Shown here one piece after another: positions 32,709-41,254 of a stretch of DNA of 48,318 nt. The position numbers and the translations under genes are program-made. The notes beneath the pieces are model-generated. The model ran no database searches. It saw only the letters and a program-made list of their open reading frames with translations, and was not told the DNA's origin. Location of the stretch: contig JAQWHT010000032.1 in NCBI GenBank assembly GCA_029249225.1, positions 1-48,318 on the forward strand, read 5' to 3'. Source of the stretch: Flavobacteriaceae bacterium (GTDB taxonomy: Bacteria; Bacteroidota; Bacteroidia; Flavobacteriales; Flavobacteriaceae). The first letter of the stretch is position 1, and each line of letters opens with the position of its first letter.

Positions 32709-34859
32709 TTAATTTGAAACAGATACATATTCTAAAACAACCTGATCTATTATAGTTACTTCAGAAAATGAATCCAAAAGGGTTGTATAATTTACTGTAA
32801 GTGAATCACTTTCTGGAAGGCTAGAAGGGGTTTCACTCAGCGCGTAAATGGTTAAATAATAGGTAGTACTTCCTCCACTAGGATTACAAGGTGAAGAGTA
32901 TGAAATAGAAGCACCATCTTTATTTGGACCCATATACCACGTACCGTTATTTGCTTCACCATAAGCAATTTCTGTAACGCTAGGATCAATGTTCCAAAGG
33001 GTGAGATATGAATTGGTATCACTTGGATTTGGGAAACCGTGAATTGAAATAGCGATACTTCCAGTTCCTTCAGGAACATTTGACCAAGCCAAAGGAATTG
33101 ACTTTTCAGTTCCATTTACTTTCTGCTCACATTTAAAGTCATCTAGTAGCGCTCCATCAGTATCTATAGCACTAGAGGATAAAGTAAAATTTGAATTAGT
33201 TGAGGTCACCGCATATCCTTCGAAAGTAGAATCAGTTGAAGTGTTGCTATTATCATTTTGACTTGAATCAGTATTTGAAGTGGATGAGTCGTCTGAGGAA
33301 GCATAGGAAGAATCTCCTAGATTTACATCTTGACAAAAATTCACATTATTGTATACTTCTGAATTTTGTGAAGTGTTTGAAATGGCGCCGTAGGTGGGTA
33401 AATTTGAAGTTCCACCATTTTCGTCTACGTAAGTATAGGTAAATTTGCAGTCTTCATCCCAGTTGTAATTTACGTAGTACTTAGTTCCACTGACTGTATA
33501 TTCAAATGAAAATGCATTTGTTCCTGTCTGACTAAATCCAGTAACAGAAGCTCCATCTACGGGTTTAAAATTATTTGAAGCGCGTATAGGATTTTGGACC
33601 GGTTGAGGATAGATTTGATCTTCTGGAGCTGTTGAATTTGGATCTATAGTGACTTTACCCATGACATAAGGCATGTAATATGGAGCATCAGTTTTAGCAT
33701 GATAACGGTAATTCCCATCGCTATCGTACCGGCCAAAAGCATCATCGAGTGTTTCGTTAGTATATCCGTATACTGGATATCCGTCAAGAGCATAGGCAAG
33801 AGGCTGATCAGTACCTACTGTTTCTTCCAAATGTGTAGGGACTAAGTGATAATGATAGTCATCACCCCGGCCAAAATGTCCTCCCCAGTCATCTAGCTCA
33901 CCGATGAGATAGGCATTCTCGCCTCGATTATTAAATACATTAAAAATTGGAACTCCATTTACTGCAACAGCTAGAGCACCTTTTAATAGATGATCATTTG
34001 TGCTCAATGGTTCGTCAGCCATTTCAGGATTCAGCGGGATGACCCAACTGTTGTCCTCAGTATAGTTTTGAGGAATTGGTACTTGTTCTTGCCATGAGGT
34101 TATTCCTACCCCCATTCCGTGTTCTGGCCAGCTGTATGAATTGACGTAAAAATAGTTCTCATCACTACTTATTGTCACGCCTGAATACGCCTCAAAATGA
34201 CTGATTATTGTATTGATAAGTGTTCCTTCTGTAGAGGTGTTTTCTGAACCGTTTGTATCATCTGAGGTTGAAGAATCTGTTGGAGTTTCAGGCTCTGGTT
34301 CAGGAGCCGGAGTTTCAGGGGTTGTTGGGGGTGAAGTGGTTTGAATTTGATCTGGTACATCATCATCTTCTGTTGAACATGCAACTAAAACTAACATGAA
34401 CGAAAAACTAACAAGACCTATTAAAGCTGGTTTTCTTACTTTTGAAATTCCAATGAAAAGGATAAAAGAGAGTGTTAAAAAGATGAGTAATACTAGAGCT
34501 ATTCCAGCTTTAATTTTACTAAACTTCTTCACTACAGAGGTCTCTAAGTGGTCATTCTGAGGATTATAGGTGTTGATTTTTTGTGACATTTCATTGTGTC
34601 TTAAAATCAAAAATTGATCTCCCATTGAAAAATCAGTTATTGGAAACTTGAGAACTTTATTTGTATTTAGTTCTCTTAAGAAAACCAACTGATCTTTTAA
34701 AGAAAGATAATCTGCTTGAATGGTTTTTGTGCCTTCTTGGATTTGCCAAAGTTTAATTTGACTTGTGTGCTCGCCAGTATGAGCAAATCCAAAGGAAAAA
34801 CTAATTAATGTTAGTGTTAAAAGAATTTTAGAAGGTAAGTTTTTAAAATTTTTACGCAT
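32709..34859 (-). CDS. Composite protein: SHD1-like segment, internal lipobox, YHYH domain, YbhB/PEBP domain
   Basis: A 716-residue protein with an unusual order of parts. Residues 1-26 are a signal peptide. Residues 33-88 resemble the SHD1 (SLA1 homology) module. A membrane helix follows at about 118-138. Residues 144-161 form a second hydrophobic segment ending LVLVAC (Cys161), a perfect lipobox placed internally. After a Pro/Thr/Glu/Ser-rich linker (170-212) comes the YHYH domain (about 225-500, with DDYHYHLVPTHL at 334-345), a second low-complexity linker, and a YbhB/YbcL Raf-kinase-inhibitor-like (PEBP) domain (about 550-712). YHYH proteins are of unknown function. I infer a fusion of a small membrane protein and a YHYH lipoprotein. 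The ORF is continuous. Confidence 0.82.
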   Translation of the reverse strand: MRKNFKNLPSKILLTLTLISFSFGFAHTGEHTSQIKLWQIQEGTKTIQADYLSLKDQLVFLRELNTNKVLKFPITDFSMGDQFLILRHNEMSQKINTYNPQNDHLETSVVKKFSKIKAGIALVLLIFLTLSFILFIGISKVRKPALIGLVSFSFMLVLVACSTEDDDVPDQIQTTSPPTTPETPAPEPEPETPTDSSTSDDTNGSENTSTEGTLINTIISHFEAYSGVTISSDENYFYVNSYSWPEHGMGVGITSWQEQVPIPQNYTEDNSWVIPLNPEMADEPLSTNDHLLKGALAVAVNGVPIFNVFNNRGENAYLIGELDDWGGHFGRGDDYHYHLVPTHLEETVGTDQPLAYALDGYPVYGYTNETLDDAFGRYDSDGNYRYHAKTDAPYYMPYVMGKVTIDPNSTAPEDQIYPQPVQNPIRASNNFKPVDGASVTGFSQTGTNAFSFEYTVSGTKYYVNYNWDEDCKFTYTYVDENGGTSNLPTYGAISNTSQNSEVYNNVNFCQDVNLGDSSYASSDDSSTSNTDSSQNDNSNTSTDSTFEGYAVTSTNSNFTLSSSAIDTDGALLDDFKCEQKVNGTEKSIPLAWSNVPEGTGSIAISIHGFPNPSDTNSYLTLWNIDPSVTEIAYGEANNGTWYMGPNKDGASISYSSPCNPSGGSTTYYLTIYALSETPSSLPESDSLTVNYTTLLDSFSEVTIIDQVVLEYVSVSN

Positions 34860-35016
34860 TATTTTTAATATTTATAGTTACGACAAGGTAGGTATAATTT
34901 GTATTTGACAAGTAGTACTATTCATTTTAAAAAAGGAGAGTAATCATTAATGTTTCAGTAACGTCGTGTCGAAAAATTCCGAAGTGAATTAGTATATTTA
35001 TAAAAACATTTTTTAG

Positions 35017-35217
35017 ATGAAAAATTCAATCATTATTGCAGCTAGTGTTTTAGTGGGTTGTTTTATTCTTGGAATTTTAATTTCTAATGGTATTTCAACT
35101 GACCGATATGAGTATGTAAGCGAAAATGTAGTATTCGATAAAAAAACTGGAACTACTTATTTTACTGACAAAAAAGAATATCGAGACACAAAAGGGGATC
35201 TTTATCGATACGATTAA
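35017..35217 (+). CDS. Small single-pass membrane protein
   Basis: A 66-residue protein: hydrophobic helix at about residues 4-25 (IIIAASVLVGCFILGILISNG), then a charged, Tyr-rich tail with FDKKTGTTYF, a pattern common in small periplasm-facing bacterial proteins. No family assigned. It lies alone, divergent from the YHYH gene and convergent with the symporter gene. Start ATG is preceded by a near-consensus TATATTTA box. Confidence 0.65.
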   Translation: MKNSIIIAASVLVGCFILGILISNGISTDRYEYVSENVVFDKKTGTTYFTDKKEYRDTKGDLYRYD

Positions 35218-35225
35218 AACAAATC

Positions 35226-35244
35226 CTTAGACACACTTTCTAAG
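35226..35244. terminator. Weak hairpin between convergent genes
   Basis: CTTAGA (35226-35231) and TCTAAG (35239-35244) form a 6-bp stem with a 7-nt loop, between the small membrane protein and the end of the symporter gene. There is no clear T run, so this is a possible transcription end only. Confidence 0.25.
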
Positions 35245-35287
35245 ATCAAACATCCTGAAAAAAATACTAAAATTTCAGTAATTAGTC

Positions 35288-36829
35288 CTAGTGAAACAAG
35301 AGGTGCAATAAAACAAGACTGGTTAAAAGAAAGACTCCAAGCCATTTATTTCTTGGAGATGCTGAGACTAGAAGCTTACTGAAGTCACTAAGTTTTCCTA
35401 AGTTGGTCATCAAAGCAATTGATATGCCTGTAAAAATCACCCAGAAAGCTCGCACGAAATAGTTCATTTCAGGAAATAAAAATTGTAATAAGAAGTTAAT
35501 TGGTAACGTAAGAATAAAGGCTAATAAGATGTGTTTTTGTTTTGGCTTTACTAAGAGTACTGCGGAGCATATTAATACAACAATACCACAATTGACATAG
35601 TATCGTAAGTTATTTAGAGTGTGAGTAAATGCTGAAACAGGATTATCAAATTTTAGGTAGAGCAGTATCATCCCCATGATTAAACCAGACACCAAACTAA
35701 AAACAATTGCCATTCTTCCAGAGTGAATTTTTTCTTGATCGGAAGCTGATGGTTTAATGTATTTGGAATAGATATCGATAGACCAGAGAGTTGCTAGCGA
35801 ATTAAATGTAGAATCAACTGTACTCATTAAAGAAGCAAATAAACCACACAATACAATCCCTTTAATGCCAATGGGTAAATACGTTTTTACCAGATATGGG
35901 AAGGCCAAATCAGGTTCACCGAGTGAATCACCGAGAATACTATATAGGGCAATTCCAGGGATAACAATAATGATGGCCATAAAGTATTTGATTAGTCCTC
36001 CTAACATCAGTCCCGATTGGGCATGGGTTAAATTCTTTGCGGCAATAGCTCTTTGCATAACAGTTTGATTTGCACACCAATAATTAATGTTAAGAAAAAA
36101 AAGGCCGAACAAGTGAACCCAAGGAAGTGTATCATGATCAGTTGGCAAATGAAGATGCATTTTTTCAGGGGTTTTGACATAGAGTTGTTCCCAGCCCCCC
36201 ATTTCATTAACGGCTATAAAACAGACAATCGTTCCGCCAATCAACAGTATAGAAAATTGGATGATATCCGTTTTAACCACCGCACTAAGCCCTCCAAAGT
36301 AGGTATACACAGCAGAAAAAACACCCAAGAATAAAATTAATATGGCAATTCTAGTAACTCGATTTTCATGAATAAAATAAAGTTCTTCGCCAAAAACCAT
36401 ATCTGCTGCATAGGCTCCCCAAAAAAGTGCTGCACCAAGGGTGATTGTTGAAAATAAAACAATATTGCTAAGGGAGTAAAACATTGCGATTTTTTCGCCC
36501 AGTTTTAACTTTATAAAATCAGTGATAGTGATGATTTTCTCTTTTAAAAATAAAGGCACAAAAATAAAAGTTGCAATCAAAATTCCCTGAACAGCGTTGA
36601 TTTCCAGATTGGCTTGGGCAAGTCCATATAAATAAGCGGACCCCATCATCCCTAAAAATTGGTATCCACTTACATTAGTTGCTATTGTTGAGAGTGCTAT
36701 AGAATACCACTTTAAATTTCGATTACTTAAAAAGTAAGCCTCTACGGTACTTTGTTGGTTAGCTTTTTCCTTTAGCGCCACGAATAGTATTAAAGCAAAA
36801 TAAAAAATTACAATTATTAAATCGATCAT
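35288..36829 (-). CDS. Sodium:solute symporter, SGLT-type (SSS family)
   Basis: A 513-residue inner-membrane symporter with about 13-14 membrane segments. Sugar-transporter-type features are NINYWCANQTVMQRAIAAKNL (about 248-268, the SGLT sugar/ion region) and FASLMSTVDSTFNSLATLW (about 332-350), the sodium-site segment. It would import a sugar or related solute with sodium. It is the last gene of a four-gene transcript, 6 nt after the SsuD-like monooxygenase. The company suggests a glucoside or sulfonated sugar as substrate, which is inference. Confidence 0.9.
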   Translation of the reverse strand: MIDLIIVIFYFALILFVALKEKANQQSTVEAYFLSNRNLKWYSIALSTIATNVSGYQFLGMMGSAYLYGLAQANLEINAVQGILIATFIFVPLFLKEKIITITDFIKLKLGEKIAMFYSLSNIVLFSTITLGAALFWGAYAADMVFGEELYFIHENRVTRIAILILFLGVFSAVYTYFGGLSAVVKTDIIQFSILLIGGTIVCFIAVNEMGGWEQLYVKTPEKMHLHLPTDHDTLPWVHLFGLFFLNINYWCANQTVMQRAIAAKNLTHAQSGLMLGGLIKYFMAIIIVIPGIALYSILGDSLGEPDLAFPYLVKTYLPIGIKGIVLCGLFASLMSTVDSTFNSLATLWSIDIYSKYIKPSASDQEKIHSGRMAIVFSLVSGLIMGMILLYLKFDNPVSAFTHTLNNLRYYVNCGIVVLICSAVLLVKPKQKHILLAFILTLPINFLLQFLFPEMNYFVRAFWVIFTGISIALMTNLGKLSDFSKLLVSASPRNKWLGVFLLTSLVLLHLLFH

Positions 36830-36835
36830 TACTTC

Positions 36836-37966
36836 TTATTTTCTAGGTCCATTTCCCAAGGGGGTATTGGGGGGTGTTTTTGGTATTCTGCCTAAAAATT
36901 TTGGGAGATGGATATTTTTTAGTTTAGGCATTACATGTTTTGCAAATAGTTTGCACTCTTGGTGGTGTGGGTAACCGGATAAAATAAAGGCGTGAATACC
37001 CATGTTCATATAGCGTTTAATCTTGTTGTACACTTGATCTGGATTTCCTACTATGGCAACTCCACAGCCAGATCTAGCAAGCCCTATACCTGTCCACAAA
37101 TTAGGTTCAACATAATAATCTTGATCAGCCTTTTCTCTTAGCGAAGTTTGTTTTGAAACACCGAGTGATTTTGAATCTAAAGCTCTATTTTTAATTTCTT
37201 CACCGACTTGAAGATCCAATTTTGAGAGCAATTGTTGGGCATAGGCTCTAGCTTCTTTTTCTGTTTCTCTGACTATAACGTGTACTCTCAATCCGAATTG
37301 AACAGTTCTGTTGTATTGCGCTGCTTTGGAATTCATAGTTGCCATCAAACCCTGTAATTTCTCCTCCGTGTCGGGCCACATCAGATTTACATCACAAAAT
37401 TCTGCACATAAATCTACTCCGTCAGGGGAGTACCCCCCAAAATACAAAAGTGGACCACCATTTTGCTGATATGGTTTTATTGGCGCAGTGGAGAGTTTAA
37501 AATTGTAAAATTTCCCATTAAAATTCAGCTCTTCTTGAGTCCAAGCTTGTTTAAGAATCTGAATAACTTCCCTAGATCTAGCATAGCGTTCAGAGGAAGC
37601 CAGTGATGTTCCTGGCAGGTCTGAAGAAATTATGTTTATTGTGAGCCTTCCTTTTAAAATATGGTCTAAGGTAGCTAAAGATCGAGCTAACATAGGTGGA
37701 TGAATTTCCCCAGACCGAATGGCAGCCAAAAAATTAATTTGTTTGGTAAGTGGAGCCATGGCGGATATAAAGGTCAGTGGGTCTTGACCTACCTGATAAG
37801 AAGAAGGACACAGTACGTTTGAATATCCAAGCTGATCAGCTGTTTTTACAATTTGGGATGTATTTTCCCAACTACTTTTGAACTTAGGATCCCTGAATCC
37901 TAAAAACTGGTCGTCTCCATCACATATAGGGGCAAACCACGAAATTTCTGCACCGTCAATTTCCAT
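36836..37966 (-). CDS. SsuD-like FMNH2-dependent monooxygenase (LLM class)
   Basis: A 376-residue bacterial-luciferase-like monooxygenase close to alkanesulfonate monooxygenase SsuD, which releases sulfite from sulfonates. Landmarks are LLYFGGYSPDGVDLCAEF, FGLRVHVIVRET, NLWTGIGLARSGCGVAIVG and SGYPHHQE, containing the counterparts of SsuD Arg226, His228, Arg297, Tyr331 and His333. Two other SsuD positions differ: His11 aligns with Cys (ICDGDD) and Cys54 with Val. A changed substrate is therefore plausible. No flavin reductase partner is visible in the window. It lies 6 nt after the alpha-glucosidase and 6 nt before the symporter, within one operon. Confidence 0.87.
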   Translation of the reverse strand: MEIDGAEISWFAPICDGDDQFLGFRDPKFKSSWENTSQIVKTADQLGYSNVLCPSSYQVGQDPLTFISAMAPLTKQINFLAAIRSGEIHPPMLARSLATLDHILKGRLTINIISSDLPGTSLASSERYARSREVIQILKQAWTQEELNFNGKFYNFKLSTAPIKPYQQNGGPLLYFGGYSPDGVDLCAEFCDVNLMWPDTEEKLQGLMATMNSKAAQYNRTVQFGLRVHVIVRETEKEARAYAQQLLSKLDLQVGEEIKNRALDSKSLGVSKQTSLREKADQDYYVEPNLWTGIGLARSGCGVAIVGNPDQVYNKIKRYMNMGIHAFILSGYPHHQECKLFAKHVMPKLKNIHLPKFLGRIPKTPPNTPLGNGPRK

Positions 37967-37972
37967 ATTTAG

Positions 37973-39628
37973 TTAAAATTTAATCATTAAGGCATCCCAT
38001 GGTTCTAGATCAATGTAATTTGATTTAATGCATGAAATTTTATTTTTATTATTCGAAATTATGAGGTGATTTTTGGGATTAAAAACTGGAATTTTGTAGT
38101 TCACTTGAGTATCTGAAAAGTTTAAGATAACCAAATAAGTTTGTTTTCTTCCAACTCTTTGATAACAAAAAATTTGAGGATGATCTGGGTCTAAGTCTTC
38201 GTAGTCTGCGTATACAAGATCTTTGGACTTTTTTCGGAATGAAATGAGTGTTTTATAAAAATTAAATACAGAATCTGAATTTTTTAAATTGTCTTCCACA
38301 TTGATATCAGAAAAATTGGGATTCACTAAAAACCAGGTATTTTTATTTTCACTAAATCCACCTTGCGGTTGATTTTTCCATTGCATTAGTGTTCTGGAAT
38401 GGTCTCTAGAGGTGTAATTCAGATGGGTTAAATAGGTTTCCTTGGAGATGTTATTTTTTAAAACTTTAAGGAGTGTTCCTTTGACCTGTAGATCATCAAA
38501 TTGATCAATAGAACTAAAATGAAAATTAGTCATGCCAATTTCTTCTCCTTGATATAAAAAAGGGGTGCCTCTTTGTGAAAGGGTTAGAAGGGCTAGAAGC
38601 TTGGCTGACTTTTCTCTGTATTCTTTAGCATTGCCAAAGTTGCTTACGCTTCTAGGATTGTCATGGTTGTTTAAAAAAACAGTAGGCCAGTGGAAGCGAT
38701 CAGTTTTAGACTGATTTTTAAATAATTTCTTCAATTGAGGAAGTGCCCAATCATTTTGTAACCAATCATCTCTTCCGATGCGAATAATATCAAATAAGAA
38801 AACTAAGTCCAGCTCTTGTTCCCGCTCATCACTTACTCTCATCATGGTCTCTTTGTCGATACCAAAAGCCTCACCCACAGAAACTATGTCGTACTCAGCT
38901 AATACTTTACGGTTCATTTCTTTTAAATAGGTTGCTAATTTTGGTCCTTTTGCATACCTTTTTTCTGGAGCTTTAAGCTCCTCATTTGAGAGGTTTAAAA
39001 ATCCTTGATCTTTAGAGATAAATGTGATCACATCCATTCTAAATCCGTCTACGCCTTTGTCAAGCCAATATCGCATCAAATCATAGACAGATTCCCTTAC
39101 TTTATCGTTTTCCCAGTTTAGATCAGGTTGTTTTTTGGAAAAATAATGTAAATAATATGCTCCTGTTTCGGTTGTTTTTTCCCAAGCAGAGCCTCCAAAA
39201 AATGAGGTCCAGTTATTTGGTAAGTTTCCATTTACTTCTTCTTTCCAGATATAAAAATCACGGTAAGCATTATCTTTTGAAGATCGACTTTCAATAAACC
39301 AAGCATGTTCGTCGCTAGTATGATTTACAACAAGATCAATGATGAGGCGCATGGATTTTTCATGACATGCTTCAAGAAGGGAATCGAAGTCTTTCATAGT
39401 CCCAAATTCCTTCATTACTTTTTTGTAGTCTCTGATATCATAACCATTATCGTCATTGGGAGAATCAAAGTGGGGACTGATCCAAATGGTATCAATGCCC
39501 AGTAATTTGAGATAATCTAATTTTAAAAGAATTCCTTTTAAGTCTCCTATGCCGTCACCGTCAGCATCAAAAAAAGACCTTGGATAAACTTGATAGACGA
39601 CCTGTTCTTTCCACCATTTAGGATTCAT
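37973..39628 (-). CDS. GH13 alpha-glucosidase / oligo-1,6-glucosidase
   Basis: A 551-residue glycoside hydrolase of family 13. Catalytic residues are nucleophile Asp199 in GFRMDVI, acid/base Glu253 in SVGEAFG, and the transition-state stabiliser Asp323 in NNHDNPR; DLVVNHTS (about 98-105) is conserved region I. A calcium-loop-like DADGDGIGD lies at 21-29. There is no signal peptide, so the substrate would be imported first. It releases glucose from alpha-glucosides. The ATG at 39628 is preferred over a TTG six bases upstream. Nine nt separate it from the amidohydrolase gene; the symporter is in the same operon. Confidence 0.92.
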   Translation of the reverse strand: MNPKWWKEQVVYQVYPRSFFDADGDGIGDLKGILLKLDYLKLLGIDTIWISPHFDSPNDDNGYDIRDYKKVMKEFGTMKDFDSLLEACHEKSMRLIIDLVVNHTSDEHAWFIESRSSKDNAYRDFYIWKEEVNGNLPNNWTSFFGGSAWEKTTETGAYYLHYFSKKQPDLNWENDKVRESVYDLMRYWLDKGVDGFRMDVITFISKDQGFLNLSNEELKAPEKRYAKGPKLATYLKEMNRKVLAEYDIVSVGEAFGIDKETMMRVSDEREQELDLVFLFDIIRIGRDDWLQNDWALPQLKKLFKNQSKTDRFHWPTVFLNNHDNPRSVSNFGNAKEYREKSAKLLALLTLSQRGTPFLYQGEEIGMTNFHFSSIDQFDDLQVKGTLLKVLKNNISKETYLTHLNYTSRDHSRTLMQWKNQPQGGFSENKNTWFLVNPNFSDINVEDNLKNSDSVFNFYKTLISFRKKSKDLVYADYEDLDPDHPQIFCYQRVGRKQTYLVILNFSDTQVNYKIPVFNPKNHLIISNNKNKISCIKSNYIDLEPWDALMIKF

Positions 39629-39637
39629 AGTCAAATT

Positions 39638-41074
39638 CTAATTGCTTAGTAAAGAATCTAAGTACGCTCGTTTCATGTAATGCCCATCTTTAATTACCGC
39701 ATGAATTGATTTGGTATTAGAAATGTCATCTAGTGGATTTTTGTCCAAGACGATTAGATCTGCAATAAAACCAGATTTGATTCTACCTAATGAATCTTGA
39801 ATGTTAAAATATTCTGCAGGATTTGTTGTAGCAGTCTGAATAGTTTCTAATTCTGACAATCCTGAACTCTGTAAATCTTCCAATTCTTGATGAAGGCTCA
39901 AGCCAGGAATCAAATATCCAATTGGAGTGTCAGTACCAGCCATAAATTTAATTCCATTTTTGTGCATGTAGCGTACCATTTTGGATGACCATTCTGTGTA
40001 CTCAATTACTTGCTGATCAAGACTAGGAGGGATCAAATTAATTTCATTGATCCATTCTTCTTTTTTTGTTGGTGGCAGTAAGTCTAAAAGTGAGAAATAT
40101 TCCAGGTTTTTATATTTCTTAAGAGCAAAATTCTTGTACAATCGCATCGTAGGGATTTGCCAAGTATCATTTTTTGCTAAGACTTTAACTACATCTTTTA
40201 TCTTTGAAGAATCTAGACTGTAGATTGATCTCATTCTTTGTTTTTGGTGCAGCATCGTTCTTAAGGTTGACCCCTTAATGTTGGTTTCATTTTTTAAAAG
40301 GTTTTTTCTCTCTTCAAATAGCTCATCGGATTGATTTGTCATCGACAGTTCTATATTCCTTAAGTGTTCTATACTATTTAAACCCATATTAGATGCGTCT
40401 ATAACATTCATGCTCAAAGGAACATGTCCAGTAAGTTTCAAATTATGTTTTTTAGCTATTCCAGCCAATAACTTAAATTGCTCATGACTTAACATTTCAT
40501 AGGCCTTTAAAAAGTCTACCTTTTTTTCCACCAAGTACAGTGCATTTTTTTCTAGTTGCTCTAGATCATTATTCTGGATTGAGAGCAATGGAAATGTTGG
40601 GCTGCTTCCATCATAAACATTGAATTTTCCGTCAATTAGAGGACCTGCAATTTTAACTCTACTTTTTGTTTTAGGTTGTTCAATAGACTCTTCTTTAAAT
40701 TTGTTCACAAAATCAAACTCGCCTCCAGTGTCCCGAACACTTGTAATACCATGCGCTAGAAAAAGGTTCGGCATCGCGCTTGAAAGGTCTCTTTCGTATG
40801 AAAAATGTATGTGGGTGTCCCATAAACCAGGAAGTAAAAACTTACCACTACCTACATAAATTTCATTTTTTGAAGAGAGTTTTACCTCTTTCGTTTTGAA
40901 GGTTTCTATGATTTTATTTCCACGTACTACAACAGACATATTTTCTGCTATACCATCAATAGGATCAATCAAATTTATATCTTCAATCACATAAGCGTTT
41001 TCATAGATTACTCCTTCACTTTCACATGAACTTAGAACAACGGCTAAAGCGAAATTTAAAATTATTTTTTTCAT
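39638..41074 (-). CDS. Amidohydrolase-family lipoprotein
   Basis: A 478-residue predicted lipoprotein (lipobox LSSCESEG, Cys17) of the amidohydrolase superfamily, prolidase/imidazolonepropionase type. Metal-site features are DTHIHF (HxH), a Lys in the FLKAYEM segment that may be carboxylated, His in GHVPL and IEHLRN, and Asp in AGTDTPIG. It would act in the periplasm or on the surface, splitting an amide or peptide-like bond; substrate unknown. The ATG at 41074 is chosen over a TTG one codon earlier. It is the first gene of the four-gene operon with GH13, SsuD-like monooxygenase and symporter. The upstream gap contains short direct repeats. Confidence 0.85.
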   Translation of the reverse strand: MKKIILNFALAVVLSSCESEGVIYENAYVIEDINLIDPIDGIAENMSVVVRGNKIIETFKTKEVKLSSKNEIYVGSGKFLLPGLWDTHIHFSYERDLSSAMPNLFLAHGITSVRDTGGEFDFVNKFKEESIEQPKTKSRVKIAGPLIDGKFNVYDGSSPTFPLLSIQNNDLEQLEKNALYLVEKKVDFLKAYEMLSHEQFKLLAGIAKKHNLKLTGHVPLSMNVIDASNMGLNSIEHLRNIELSMTNQSDELFEERKNLLKNETNIKGSTLRTMLHQKQRMRSIYSLDSSKIKDVVKVLAKNDTWQIPTMRLYKNFALKKYKNLEYFSLLDLLPPTKKEEWINEINLIPPSLDQQVIEYTEWSSKMVRYMHKNGIKFMAGTDTPIGYLIPGLSLHQELEDLQSSGLSELETIQTATTNPAEYFNIQDSLGRIKSGFIADLIVLDKNPLDDISNTKSIHAVIKDGHYMKRAYLDSLLSN

Positions 41075-41165
41075 CAAAGCATTTTTTGAATTTCAATATA
41101 CAACTTTACTTACTAGAGTAGGCCATACTTTTTACGGCTGTTTTTTTGACAATGGGAGATTATTT

Positions 41166-41240
41166 AGTCGAATTAAAATCAGTCGAAGTATGAATAAAAC
41201 AGTTAGAATTGACTCAAAAAGACTCAAAAATGAGCAAAAA
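41166..41240. repeat. Two sets of short direct repeats upstream of the catabolic operon
   Basis: AGTCGAA occurs at 41166-41172 and 41181-41187, 15 bp apart. Then GACTCAAAAA occurs twice in tandem (41211-41230), followed by a degenerate third unit TGAGCAAAAA. Regular spacing suggests binding sites for a regulator of the minus-strand operon starting at 41074, but it is also the 3' end region of the DUF819 gene transcript. Confidence 0.4.
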
Positions 41241-41254
41241 TGAATTTTACTATA

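Noticed and set aside
32852-33115. 87-codon minus-strand frame within the YHYH/PEBP gene
   Set aside because: It is an alternative frame of a gene with clear domains; its hydrophobic look comes from the composition of the coding strand.
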